Origin: Bacteroidales bacterium
GTDB lineage: Bacteria; Bacteroidota; Bacteroidia; Bacteroidales; UBA3824
Length of the DNA: 64,000 nt
Direction: 5' to 3'
NCBI GenBank assembly: GCA_017544805.1
Contig: JAFYDK010000116.1
Coordinates: forward strand, 22,946-86,945
The notes below the pieces were generated by a model. The model searched no databases and had not been told where the DNA came from. It was given only the letters and a program-made list of their open reading frames with translations. This document shows positions 18,016 through 26,746 of the stretch, in pieces. Position numbers and translations under genes: made by a program. Numbering within the stretch: the first letter of the stretch is position 1; each line of letters starts with the position of its first letter.

Positions 18016-19011
18016 TTAAATACTATTTTTGAATCTGCAAAATTTTTTGATACTTTTTTTTGTATTTTTTTCTAATAAAAACAAAAACGTTCCCAAAAGC
18101 GCAGGAAATAAGAGATTTATGCCCCAAAGAAAAACCGAAGAAATTGTCGGCGCAGAAAAGTCCGAAACATAATTTTTTAGAATTAAAACCGTTGCCGAAC
18201 ATCTAACACCCAATTCCAAAAGAGCCGGACGCGGCACAAAACTCATCAAAGCGTATATCAAAAACACCGACATCATACCTTCAGGATAACTAAAATCAAC
18301 ACCGAAAGCTCTGATTGAAAGATAATTCTGAGTTGAATAAACAATATATCTCAAGGCAGAAAACCATAAAAGTCTGATTTTTTCCTCTTTTTTATAATTG
18401 CAAAAAAAGACAAGTTTTCCAAGAAGACTTTCATGTTTTTGTTTTTTTCTGACAAAAGGTATAAAATACTGCGGAAACATAAAAACCGCCGCAAGAAATA
18501 TAGTTAAAAACGCGCCTAAAAAAATAAACCACCACTGACTCAAAAAATAAGCATCAGCAAAACTCCTCCCCGAAAATTTGAAAAACAAACAAGCCGCAAC
18601 TGCAAAAAACATCATAACCGGCATCTGCGAAAGCCCGCAATACGCAGTTGCCCAAACACCCTGAAAACGGTTTTCCGAATTCAAAACAACCGGACGACCT
18701 AAGGCTTCACCGACTCTGTTAGGAGTAAAAACAGATGGAGGAATCCCCATTAAAACACCTTTAATTGAAGTTTTCAAAGAAATTCTTTCAAAAACGGAAA
18801 CGGAAATTTTCCATTTCAAAGCCTCCAAAAACCAATTCAGCGGCACAAGACATACCGCAAAAAACAGCATTAAAACATCAACATTGGTGCTCAAGGCGTC
18901 TAAATCCTTGATTTTCTGAAAATTCTCCTCCGTCAAGAAATAAAGCCCGATATAAAAACCGACGGCAATAATTATCTTGATTATAGTTTTAAGCGTTCGG
19001 GATATTTTCAT
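18016..19011 (-). CDS. Flippase-like membrane protein (LPG synthase TM region/UPF0104 family), copy 2
   Basis: 331 residues, about eight hydrophobic helices. PLNWFLEALKWKISV early on and SIKGVLMGIPPSVFTPNRVGEALGR (here quoted as GVLMGIPPSVFTPNRVGE) match the conserved loop of the family related to the transmembrane half of lysyl-phosphatidylglycerol synthase and YbhN. No catalytic transferase domain is present. Members are thought to move or modify lipids in the inner membrane; the substrate is unknown. It overlaps the preceding paralogue by 23 bases. Confidence 0.8.
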   Translation of the reverse strand: MKISRTLKTIIKIIIAVGFYIGLYFLTEENFQKIKDLDALSTNVDVLMLFFAVCLVPLNWFLEALKWKISVSVFERISLKTSIKGVLMGIPPSVFTPNRVGEALGRPVVLNSENRFQGVWATAYCGLSQMPVMMFFAVAACLFFKFSGRSFADAYFLSQWWFIFLGAFLTIFLAAVFMFPQYFIPFVRKKQKHESLLGKLVFFCNYKKEEKIRLLWFSALRYIVYSTQNYLSIRAFGVDFSYPEGMMSVFLIYALMSFVPRPALLELGVRCSATVLILKNYVSDFSAPTISSVFLWGINLLFPALLGTFLFLLEKNTKKSIKKFCRFKNSI

Positions 19012-20014
19012 TTTGCGGAAAATATTTTTTGTTGATAACGGGCAGCAAAATCAAAAGCGCAAAACCCACCGTTAAAAAAGAAATATCTTGAACACCGTGA
19101 GTTACAAGCGCATAAGCCCTTCCGCACGGATCTTTTGCCACACCGTAAAGCGCAAGAAGTTCTATCGTTAAGAAATGCCATGTTCCCATTCCCCCCGGTG
19201 AAGGCACTACAACACCGTAAGTGCTTAACACAAAGACCGCTAAAGCATTAGAAGGCGAAATATTTTCGGTAAAAGGAAACGCAAGACACGTTAAATACGT
19301 ATCAAGATAATAAACCAAATTGATAAAAAGCGTATGAAACAAAAACTGCCAACGTTTTTTCAATCCTAAAACAGACAAAACACCTTCTTTCAGATTTGTT
19401 AAAAACGATTTTATTTTTTCACCAAGCGAAAAAAGATTTTTTTTGATAACGGTTTTTATAACGAAAAAAGCCGCAAATGCCAAAACAATACCCACTATTA
19501 TAATATAGGGAATGTAATTTTCAATAGATACAAGCCTTGCCTGAATATCAGGATTGTTAGATAAAACCTCTGATACGGTTGAAGATTGCATAACAAGAAC
19601 TATCACTGTAAGTATCAAGAAAACAAGCATATCCGCAACTCTTTCGGTTACAACCGTTCCCAAAGACTGCGTAAAAGGTATTTTCTCATAACGGTTGATA
19701 AGCCCACAACGTATAAACTCACCCGAACGTGGTATAGCCATGTTAGAGAGATACATTGTAAGAATAGAAGTAAAAAGATTTATCCGCCTTGGTTTGTAAC
19801 CCAAAGGTTCTAACATCAAAGACCAACGCATAGCGCGGCTGTAATGCCCCAACAAACCGAGAAAGAAAACCGCCAAAACCCAACCCCAATTAGTATCTTT
19901 CATTGCATCAAAGAGTTGCGAAAAATCCTGTCCGCGGTATGCAAGATAAAAAAACAATATGCCTATCGAAAAAAACACTGTTATTTTCAATACCGAGATT
20001 AACTTTTTTTTCAT
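18989..20014 (-). CDS. Flippase-like membrane protein (LPG synthase TM region/UPF0104 family), copy 1
   Basis: I start at the ATG at 20014 (MKKKLISVLKITVFF); an ATG ten codons upstream (20044) overlaps the -7 box and would lie at or before the transcription start. About 341 residues with roughly eight transmembrane helices. RAMRWSLMLEPLGYKP, LYLSNMAIPRSGEFIRCG and SPGGMGTWHFLTIE are the family's conserved loops (the PRxGE and PGGxG motifs). It is the better-conserved of the tandem pair; the second copy is translationally coupled, so the two may work as a complex. Lipid substrate unknown. Confidence 0.82.
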   Translation of the reverse strand: MKKKLISVLKITVFFSIGILFFYLAYRGQDFSQLFDAMKDTNWGWVLAVFFLGLLGHYSRAMRWSLMLEPLGYKPRRINLFTSILTMYLSNMAIPRSGEFIRCGLINRYEKIPFTQSLGTVVTERVADMLVFLILTVIVLVMQSSTVSEVLSNNPDIQARLVSIENYIPYIIIVGIVLAFAAFFVIKTVIKKNLFSLGEKIKSFLTNLKEGVLSVLGLKKRWQFLFHTLFINLVYYLDTYLTCLAFPFTENISPSNALAVFVLSTYGVVVPSPGGMGTWHFLTIELLALYGVAKDPCGRAYALVTHGVQDISFLTVGFALLILLPVINKKYFPQNENIPNA

Positions 20015-20041
20015 CGTCTTGTTTTTTTTCAAAAATTTTTG

Positions 20042-20049
20042 CAAAGTTA
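20042..20049 (-). promoter_or_regulatory. -7 box TAACTTTG for the flippase-like pair
   Basis: Perfect TAnnTTTG on the minus strand, about 28 bases ahead of the ATG at 20014; no clear -33 element. Confidence 0.4.
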
Positions 20050-20075
20050 GTTTTTTTTATTGCTAAAAAACATTT

Positions 20076-20083
20076 TATCTTTG
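20076..20083 (+). promoter_or_regulatory. -7 box TATCTTTG for the secreted-protein gene
   Basis: Perfect TAnnTTTG, 18 bases before the ATG at 20102; -33 element not evident. It lies about 26 bases from the divergent -7 box. Confidence 0.4.
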
Positions 20084-20101
20084 GATAAATTTTAATTAAA
20101 G

Positions 20102-20761
20102 ATGAAAACACTATATTTTTTGACATTTTTAATAATAACATTAGCACCGCTGAAAGTCTCAGCGCAAAACTTTTCTCACATGGAAGTTTATGATTCTGAC
20201 TTTGTTTTCAGCGACGGAGTTTACTTAACAAAAGATGATTTCATAAAAAATCATCCGATAGATAAATCACGGATTAACAGCGAATTTAATTCAGATGATT
20301 TAACCTATTTAGAGCAGGTAATGAGTAAAAAGAAATTCAGTTATTACAACAGTTTGGGTAGCGAAATCACAGTCGATGTTGCCTCGGTTTTCGGATATTG
20401 CTCTTACGGAACGCTGTATGTTAATCACAACGATTTTTTTTCAAGGATAGGACTTGTGGGAAATATTTGTCATTTTTTAGGACAAAAAACAGTCTTTACC
20501 GACATTCCCACCGGAATAGGATATTTCGGACCGTATTACACAAGAACAACCTCAACCGAAATGCAACAATATTTTCTCGTCTTCCGCACCGGAGAAATAC
20601 TTGAATACAACGCAACTAACCTCGAAAAAATAATCGCTGACGACAAAGAATTGTCTGAGGAATACAAAGGGTTGTCAAAACGAAAAAAAAATTCAAAACT
20701 TTTTTACTATATGCGGCGTTATAACGAAAAACATCCGCTCTATATTCCCGTTTACGAATAA
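20102..20761 (+). CDS. Secreted protein of unknown function
   Basis: 219 residues with a signal peptide (MKTLYFLTFLIITLAPLKVSA, cut before QNFSH). The mature part is polar, with YDSDFVFSDGVYLTKDDFI near the start, a middle section rich in Gly, Tyr and Phe (HFLGQKTVFTDIPTGIGYFG, FLVFRTGEILEYN) and a basic tail (KGLSKRKKNSKLFYYMRR). I do not recognise a domain. The SDGVYLTKDDF opening resembles short secreted proteins annotated only as hypothetical in Bacteroidetes. It is a single-gene unit between the divergent flippase-like pair and frr. Confidence 0.75.
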   Translation: MKTLYFLTFLIITLAPLKVSAQNFSHMEVYDSDFVFSDGVYLTKDDFIKNHPIDKSRINSEFNSDDLTYLEQVMSKKKFSYYNSLGSEITVDVASVFGYCSYGTLYVNHNDFFSRIGLVGNICHFLGQKTVFTDIPTGIGYFGPYYTRTTSTEMQQYFLVFRTGEILEYNATNLEKIIADDKELSEEYKGLSKRKKNSKLFYYMRRYNEKHPLYIPVYE

Positions 20762-20809
20762 AGTAAAAAAAAATATATAGTTTTATTTCGTCAGAAAAAA
20801 ATAATACAG

Positions 20810-20817
20810 TATATTTG
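20810..20817 (+). promoter_or_regulatory. -7 box TATATTTG for frr
   Basis: Perfect TAnnTTTG about 44 bases before the frr ATG; the -33 region reads TTTCG rather than TTTG. Confidence 0.45.
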
Positions 20818-20860
20818 CACAATATTTTAGATTAGGAAATTTATAAACATTTTAACAAAC

Positions 20861-21424
20861 ATGAACGAAGAAGCGCAATTATACATTGACGATGCGGAAG
20901 AAAAAATGAAATCCGCTGTCAGCCATTACGAGTCGGAACTGACCAAAATCAGAGCCGGAAAAGCTTCCCCTGCCGTTTTAGCCGACATCAAAGTCGATTA
21001 TTACGGAACGGAAACTCCTCTTAATCAAGTTGCTAACGTAGGCACGACCGATGCTAAAACCATAGTCGTACAGCCTTGGGAAAAAGCAATGCTCCCAAAA
21101 ATCGAAAAAGAAATTCTTAAAGCTAACCTCGGTCTGACTCCCGTAAACAACGGCGAAATCATCAGAATCGTAATTCCCGCTTTAACGGAAGAAAGACGTA
21201 AACAACTTGTTAAACAAGTAAAAGCAGAGGCTGAAAATACGAAAGTTGCTATCCGCAACGTCAGAAAAGACGCCAACAACTCGCTCAAACAATTGGAAAA
21301 AGATACTATAACCGAAGACGAATCAAAAGAAGGTCAGGATGTTATACAAAAACTCACCGATAAATACGTCGCAACTGCCGACAAAATCGCTGAAATAAAA
21401 ACTGCCGAGATTCTCAAGGTTTAA
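20861..21424 (+). CDS. frr: Ribosome recycling factor
   Basis: 187 residues, the standard length. TKIRAGKASPAVLADIKVDY, PLNQVANV, WEKAMLPKIEKEI, LGLTPVNNGEIIRI, PALTEERRKQLVKQVK and AIRNVRKDANN are the usual RRF blocks in order. With EF-G it splits post-termination ribosomes. In many bacteria frr follows pyrH; here pyrH lies about 5 kb away on the other strand. Confidence 0.97.
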   Translation: MNEEAQLYIDDAEEKMKSAVSHYESELTKIRAGKASPAVLADIKVDYYGTETPLNQVANVGTTDAKTIVVQPWEKAMLPKIEKEILKANLGLTPVNNGEIIRIVIPALTEERRKQLVKQVKAEAENTKVAIRNVRKDANNSLKQLEKDTITEDESKEGQDVIQKLTDKYVATADKIAEIKTAEILKV

Positions 21425-21470
21425 AGGGGAGAAATACCAAAGATTTATTACCCTTTTTATTCGCTATACA

Positions 21471-21519
21471 ACAAAGCCTGTCGCAAAAATTAAGAATGCA
21501 GGCTTTGTTTTGCTTTTTT
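21471..21519 (+). terminator. Terminator after frr
   Basis: ACAAAGCCTG and CAGGCTTTGT arms (21471-21480 and 21499-21508) followed by TTTGCTTTTTT. Confidence 0.8.
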
Positions 21520-21537
21520 ATAACAGGTTAAAACATT

Positions 21538-22998
21538 ATGAACTTATTATCAGTTTTTTTGAAAGAACAATCAGCATCCGGTGGCACAATGCTCATAATT
21601 CTTGTAAGTGCGTTGCTTGTTGCTGTAATCGTCCTTATTGTATTAAAACTGAAAAACATTCACAAACCACAACACCAAGCTGAGGAAAGCTGCAAACATG
21701 TCCACAATCAAATGTGCCATTTGATGTCAACGGCAGTGGAAAAAACCTCCAACTCAATTATAATTTTGGATTCCTTAGGCAAAATCATTTACACAAACGA
21801 TTCATTCAAAAATATTTACGGTTATAACCTCAACGAATACAAAGACAAATTCGGTGATGATTATTTTGAAATTCAAATACAAGCCAATCCAGAAAACTCG
21901 TTTTACATAGTTCAAGCATTAGAACTAAAAAAAACGCAAACATTTGAATATTATCACATAGACAAAAAATCACATCAGATTTGGGTTCAAATTGTAATCG
22001 ACCCCGTTTTTGACGATGAAGGCAAACTCACAAACTGGATCATAAACGAAACCGACATCACAAAACTTAAAAGAGCCGACAAAGAAGTATTGCTTCAAAC
22101 CCAAGCACTTACGCAGGCTTACATGACGCTTTCGGAACGTCAGACACAGATAGAATTTCAGAAAAAACAGTTGATGAACATCAACGAACGCCTCGAAATC
22201 GGTTATAAGCAAATCAACCGTCAGAACATGACGATAAAAGAATCGCTGAGATACGCTCAAAGCATTCAAAACTCAATACTGCCCACAAATCAGGCAATTT
22301 CGGAATTCTTGGACTTTTTTGTTGTCTATCTGCCAAAAGATATTGTCAGCGGCGACTTTTATCTGTATGAAAAATTAAGCGAAAAATCCTTTATCATAAT
22401 AGTTTCGGACTGCACAGGACACGGTGTACCGGGGGCTTTCATGAGCCTTATCGGTTATAACATTTTATCTCAAACGATAAAAGACAAAATTACCGACCCC
22501 GTACAAATGCTCGAAATCCTAAACACAAAAATCATCGAAATTTTAAAACAAGACGTAGAACAGAATTTTGACGGAATGGATTTGTGCATTTGCCGTTTTG
22601 ATTTTAAGGACGGCGGATATGACGTAACATTCTCAGGCACAAGAAATTTCATATATCTTTTCTCAAGAAAGGAAAACAAAATTTCAAAAATCAGAGGCTC
22701 TCAACGGCAAATCGGTATTTGTTATGAATTTATAAAACAATATCAATTTGAAAATCATCAATTCAGATTTATGCCCGGTGATTTTATCGTAATGCCAACA
22801 GACGGACTCATAGACCAATGTAATAAAAAAAGAAGACGTTTCGGCTCAGAAAAATTATCTGAATTTTTGGTACTTAACTCCCAACTTTCGATGCGCGATT
22901 TAGGAAACAAATTAGTTGAAACCATTAAAACTTTCCGCGAAGGCGCAGAGCAAAGAGACGACATCACTGTTTTCGGTTTCACACCCAAAGTAATCTAA
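21538..22998 (+). CDS. Membrane-anchored PAS-SpoIIE (PP2C-type) phosphatase
   Basis: 486 residues: transmembrane helix at about 18-40, PAS domain at about 70-180 (SIIILDSLGKIIYTNDSF, ending NWIINETDITKLKR), coiled coil at about 185-235, and a SpoIIE/RsbU-type phosphatase at about 240-480 introduced by SLRYAQSIQNSILP. Metal-binding motifs are intact: DIVSGDFY, DCTGHGVPGAFMSLIG, FDGMD, TDGLID and QRDDITVFGF. Such proteins dephosphorylate anti-sigma-factor antagonists (STAS proteins) in partner-switching stress pathways; no STAS protein or anti-sigma kinase is encoded in this window. Its phosphatase domain is closely similar in motifs to that of the protein at 38474. Confidence 0.9.
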   Translation: MNLLSVFLKEQSASGGTMLIILVSALLVAVIVLIVLKLKNIHKPQHQAEESCKHVHNQMCHLMSTAVEKTSNSIIILDSLGKIIYTNDSFKNIYGYNLNEYKDKFGDDYFEIQIQANPENSFYIVQALELKKTQTFEYYHIDKKSHQIWVQIVIDPVFDDEGKLTNWIINETDITKLKRADKEVLLQTQALTQAYMTLSERQTQIEFQKKQLMNINERLEIGYKQINRQNMTIKESLRYAQSIQNSILPTNQAISEFLDFFVVYLPKDIVSGDFYLYEKLSEKSFIIIVSDCTGHGVPGAFMSLIGYNILSQTIKDKITDPVQMLEILNTKIIEILKQDVEQNFDGMDLCICRFDFKDGGYDVTFSGTRNFIYLFSRKENKISKIRGSQRQIGICYEFIKQYQFENHQFRFMPGDFIVMPTDGLIDQCNKKRRRFGSEKLSEFLVLNSQLSMRDLGNKLVETIKTFREGAEQRDDITVFGFTPKVI

Positions 22999-23019
22999 AA
23001 AAAATCGTCAAGAAAAAAA

Positions 23020-24828
23020 ATGGAATTGTTATCGCCCGCAAAAAATCTTGAAACAGGAATTGCTGCAATCAACTGCGGCGCAGATGCCGTTTACATCGGT
23101 TCGTCTGATTTCGGGGCAAGAAAAGCCGCATCAAATCCCGTTTCTGACATTGAAAAACTCGTAAATTATTCCCACTTATATAAATCAAAAGTTTACGTAA
23201 CTCTCAATACAATCCTGTACGACAACGAATTATCCAAAGCAGAAAAACTTATAAAAAATTTATACGACATCGGGGTTGATGCTTTGATAATTCAAGATTT
23301 AGGAATACTTCAAATGGATATTCCTCCGATAGAACTTCATGCAAGTACGCAAATGCACAATTACGAGAATCAAAGAATTAAGTTTTTTGACGATTTAGGT
23401 TTCAAACGCATAGTACTCGCAAGAGAATGTAGCTTGGAAAAAATCAAGGAAATACGACAAAATATCAAAGCTGAAATTGAATGTTTCGTTCACGGAGCAT
23501 TGTGCGTAAGTTTTTCAGGACAATGCTACATGAGTGCGCAAATTGGCTCAAGGTCGGCAAACAGAGGTGAATGTGCTCAAGCGTGCAGACTAAAATATTC
23601 ACTTCTAAACTCTCAAGAAAAACTTTTAATAAAAGACTCGTACTTATTATCACTCAAAGATTTCGCTATTTATGACAAAATCCACGAAATGATAAATATC
23701 GGTGTCAATTCCCTAAAAATAGAAGGCAGATTAAAAGATATTCCATACGTTAAAAATGTAACGGCATATTACAGAAAACTCATTGATTCGATAAGTCAGG
23801 AAAATTTAAAAGACTCATCGGGAAAATGCTTTTTCGATTTTGAACCCGATTTAAGAAAAGTTTTCAACCGTGGATTTACGCATTATTTTTTGGACAACGA
23901 AAAAGGTAAAAAAGCAAATTTTATCTCGCCGAAATCCATGGGTGAATTTTTAGGTGAGGTTTCTTACACAAAAGGCAGAACACTGAAAATTAAAACCGAT
24001 AAAAAAATTTCAAACGGCGACGGAATGTGTTACGTCAAAGACGGAGAATTGTGGGGCTTCAGAGTTGAAAAAATTTCAGAGGGTATTATCACCGCTGACA
24101 TGGAAAAAAATCTCAAAAACGGTGATAAAATTTTCAGGAACCTCGATACAGAATTTTTTAAGAAACTTTCTGCATCAAAAACATTAAGAAAAATCGGTCT
24201 GAAAATACATTTAAACCTCAAAGAAAACGACTTCTATGCCGAATTTCAAGACGAAGACTTAGTATGCGTAAAGGCTAAAATACCGTTCGCATTTCAAGAG
24301 GCTCAAAACAAGGAAAAATCACTTCAAAGCATTGAACAAAATTTTTCAAAATTAGGAGAAACATTTTATCTTTTAAGTTTTTCTGCCGATTATCAAAAGG
24401 AGAAAATACCTTTTATTCCCAATTCGATAATTTCGGAATTAAGACGAAAAATGACGGAAGAACTAAAGGAAAAACGGTTGAAAAAATTTTCAGCAAAAGA
24501 TTCACCCAAACCTCAAAACGATGTAAAATATTTCAGCGAAACGGGTGATTACAGATTCAATGTCTCAAACCAAAAAGCAAAGGAATTTTATCAAAACCAC
24601 GGCTGCAAAATCATAGAACCGGCTTTTGAATTAATAAAAAACCACTCAAAAAAAGAACTTATGACAACCAAATACTGCATAAGAAAAGAATTAGGTTTTT
24701 GCATAAAAGAAAACAAAAACATCCCGCAAGAATGGAAAACAGAAACTTTCCACCTAACAAATAGTTACGGAAAATTTCTGTTAAAATTCGATTGCAAAGA
24801 TTGTGTTATGAGAATTTTTAATTCTTAA
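23020..24828 (+). CDS. U32-family protein (RlhA-like, 23S rRNA hydroxylation)
   Basis: 602 residues. MELLSPAKNLETGIAAINCG, AVYIGSSDFGAR and HASTQMHNYENQ open the TIM-barrel-like U32 domain, and the cysteine-bearing ECFVHGALCVSFSGQCYMS, GSRSANRGECAQACR give the conserved cysteine set for an Fe-S cluster. A C-terminal extension of the DUF3656 type follows (about 380-600, including a further Cys at KFDCKDC). This longer architecture matches RlhA, which hydroxylates a cytidine in 23S rRNA, rather than the shorter peptidase/TrhP forms. Its 3' end overlaps the convergent Ldh-family gene by 11 bases. Confidence 0.85.
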   Translation: MELLSPAKNLETGIAAINCGADAVYIGSSDFGARKAASNPVSDIEKLVNYSHLYKSKVYVTLNTILYDNELSKAEKLIKNLYDIGVDALIIQDLGILQMDIPPIELHASTQMHNYENQRIKFFDDLGFKRIVLARECSLEKIKEIRQNIKAEIECFVHGALCVSFSGQCYMSAQIGSRSANRGECAQACRLKYSLLNSQEKLLIKDSYLLSLKDFAIYDKIHEMINIGVNSLKIEGRLKDIPYVKNVTAYYRKLIDSISQENLKDSSGKCFFDFEPDLRKVFNRGFTHYFLDNEKGKKANFISPKSMGEFLGEVSYTKGRTLKIKTDKKISNGDGMCYVKDGELWGFRVEKISEGIITADMEKNLKNGDKIFRNLDTEFFKKLSASKTLRKIGLKIHLNLKENDFYAEFQDEDLVCVKAKIPFAFQEAQNKEKSLQSIEQNFSKLGETFYLLSFSADYQKEKIPFIPNSIISELRRKMTEELKEKRLKKFSAKDSPKPQNDVKYFSETGDYRFNVSNQKAKEFYQNHGCKIIEPAFELIKNHSKKELMTTKYCIRKELGFCIKENKNIPQEWKTETFHLTNSYGKFLLKFDCKDCVMRIFNS

Positions 24829-25861
24829 TTATTTCGGCAAGAGAGAATTTGTCGGTAATTTTTAAGAACTCCGCCCAAACAGCCTCTTCCATCGGAATAC
24901 CGTTTTTCTTACGGACTGCAAGCATCTGTTTTTCAGGGTCGCCCGGAATCATAACTTTTTCGCCCTCCAAAGGTGTCAGAGAACGGATTCTGTCAGCTAA
25001 ATTTTTCATTCTTGACAAAAATTTCTTCGGATTGACAAATTTCGCAATATCAACCGCCTGAAAATAATGAGAAATGCCTCTTCCTTTGGTCATATCAGAG
25101 CCGAACATAGGCGACAAATCACGACCTATTTCACTGTCAGTGAGCATACTACAAACAATTTCAATCATCATTCCAAGACCAAAACCCTTGTAATCGCCTA
25201 TCGGTCTGACACATTTTGCCTTAAAAGGATCAGTGGTAAATTTTCCGTGTTCGTCGTATGCCAAACCATCTTGAAGCGGTTGTTTAGTTGTCTTATGATT
25301 ACGTACATAATTCCAACTAATTACCGATGTCGCCATATCCAAACACAAAGGATCTTCACCCTCTATCGGAGCCGAAAAACATATAGGATTGGTTCCGAAA
25401 AACGGTTCAACAGCATTATGCGCTTTTACCAAAGAATTGGTATTGGTAAATGCAAAACCTAACATATTGTGGCGGGCAGCATACTCGGTGAAAAAATTTG
25501 CAGCTCCAAAATGCGAAGAATTTTTGACGGCAACAGTACCCGTACCGTATTTTGAGGCCATGTCAATGCAAAAATCCATAGCGAAAATACCAGCATGATG
25601 ACCTACCGCCCCGTCAGCATCTACAACTTTTGCAGCAGCATTATTCTTCAAAATCCTAAACTGAGGATTTCGTTTCAATCTGCCCTTGCTGAATCCCTCA
25701 ACATAATGAGGAAACAACGCAAGACCGTGCGTATCAATGCCTTTGAGCGAGGCCTCCAAAACACTGTCGGTCAAATGACGGATAGAATCTCCGTTTACCT
25801 TTAGACCAGATAAGACTTCCGTCATTACCACTCGTAATTTTTCCGCATCAACGTATATCAT
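24818..25861 (-). CDS. Ldh-family (malate/L-lactate dehydrogenase-like) NAD(P)-dependent oxidoreductase
   Basis: 347 residues. SLKGIDTHGLALFPHY, VAVKNSSHFGAANFF, AFTNTNSLVKAHNAVEPFFGTNP (quoted here as AHNAVEPFFGTNPICFS) and GYKGFGLGMMIE-like GDYKGFGLGMMIEIVCSML are the landmark motifs of the Ldh2/YlbC family, which has a fold distinct from classical malate dehydrogenases. Catalytic His lies in SSHFG. Members reduce 2-keto acids such as pyruvate, oxaloacetate, ureidoglycolate-type or sugar-derived keto acids; the substrate cannot be told. It follows pyrH by 74 bases on the same strand. Confidence 0.88.
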   Translation of the reverse strand: MIYVDAEKLRVVMTEVLSGLKVNGDSIRHLTDSVLEASLKGIDTHGLALFPHYVEGFSKGRLKRNPQFRILKNNAAAKVVDADGAVGHHAGIFAMDFCIDMASKYGTGTVAVKNSSHFGAANFFTEYAARHNMLGFAFTNTNSLVKAHNAVEPFFGTNPICFSAPIEGEDPLCLDMATSVISWNYVRNHKTTKQPLQDGLAYDEHGKFTTDPFKAKCVRPIGDYKGFGLGMMIEIVCSMLTDSEIGRDLSPMFGSDMTKGRGISHYFQAVDIAKFVNPKKFLSRMKNLADRIRSLTPLEGEKVMIPGDPEKQMLAVRKKNGIPMEEAVWAEFLKITDKFSLAEIIKN

Positions 25862-25935
25862 AATTTACCAAATGTTACAAGACAGATATTTTTTGTCCGT
25901 TTATATAAAAATTCTCACTTTGTCTTTACATGCAA

Positions 25936-26649
25936 TTACTTTACCAAAGTACCAATTTTTTCACCGTTAATTATTTTTTCTAAATTTTCGGGGTTGGTCA
26001 TGTCAAAAACCAATATCGGTAAAGCGTTTTCACTGCATAATGCAAAGGCTGTCAAATCCATAACTTTGAGTTTGCGGCGAATAGTCTCATCAAAGGATAT
26101 TTCGTCGAATTTTACCGCATCAGGATATTTTACAGGATCTTTGTCGTAAATACCATCAACTTTAGTACCTTTCAAAAGAATGTCGGCTTTGATTTCAACA
26201 CCTCTGAGGGCTGCCGCACTGTCGGTCGTAAAGAAGGGATTGCCCGTACCGCCAGAAAAAATCACAATATAACCATCCCTCAAAGCCGTATTTGCACGGT
26301 TCTGAGAAAATCTCTCCGCAAAAGGCTCCATCAAGGTCGATGTTAAAACTTTTGATTTGCCGCCGAGCTGCTCAATCATGCTCTGAATCGCAATAGCGTT
26401 GATCGTGGTGGCTAACATTCCCATACTATCGCCTTTGGCCCTGTCAATGCCTTTTTTAGCTCCTTGTATTCCACGGAAAATATTTCCACCGCCGACTACG
26501 ATACCGACTTCAATGCCTTTTTGGGAAAGAGAAAGAATTTTCTGACAAAATAATTCCAACGTATCGGAATTGATGCCGTATTTGTCGCCTCCGGCCAATG
26601 CTTCTCCGCTGAGTTTCAGCAGAATACGTTTGTATTTTAATCCGTCCAT
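25936..26649 (-). CDS. pyrH: UMP kinase
   Basis: 237 residues, standard. RILLKLSGEALAG at the N-terminus, GIVVGGGNIFRG, GDSMGMLATTINAIAIQ, NRANTALRDGYIVIFSGGTG (20 residues, UMP/ATP loop), GNPFFTTDSAAALRG and KGTKVDGIYDKDP are all typical amino-acid-kinase-fold UMP kinase motifs. It phosphorylates UMP to UDP in pyrimidine synthesis. It has its own promoter, which overlaps that of the divergent synthase-like gene. Confidence 0.97.
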   Translation of the reverse strand: MDGLKYKRILLKLSGEALAGGDKYGINSDTLELFCQKILSLSQKGIEVGIVVGGGNIFRGIQGAKKGIDRAKGDSMGMLATTINAIAIQSMIEQLGGKSKVLTSTLMEPFAERFSQNRANTALRDGYIVIFSGGTGNPFFTTDSAAALRGVEIKADILLKGTKVDGIYDKDPVKYPDAVKFDEISFDETIRRKLKVMDLTAFALCSENALPILVFDMTNPENLEKIINGEKIGTLVK

Positions 26650-26693
26650 ATTATAGATGTTTTTTTTAAAATTTATGCATAATTTTGCAAGAC

Positions 26694-26726
26694 CAAATTT
26701 ATAAAAAATTAATTACTTTTGTCAAA
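26694..26726 (-). promoter_or_regulatory. Promoter for pyrH
   Basis: Minus-strand TTTG at 26726-26723, 21-base spacer, TAAATTTG at 26701-26694, about 40 bases before the pyrH ATG. Confidence 0.6.
26714..26721 (+). promoter_or_regulatory. -7 box TACTTTTG for the synthase-like gene
   Basis: Perfect TAnnTTTG, 25 bases before the ATG at 26747, embedded in the divergent pyrH promoter; no -33 TTTG at normal spacing. Confidence 0.4.
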
Positions 26727-26746
26727 AAGTTTTTTCAAAAAAATAT

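Noticed and set aside
21538..22998. Complete partner-switching sigma pathway
   Set aside because: Two SpoIIE phosphatases are present, but I found no STAS-domain protein, no RsbW-type kinase and no dedicated sigma factor for them in the window.
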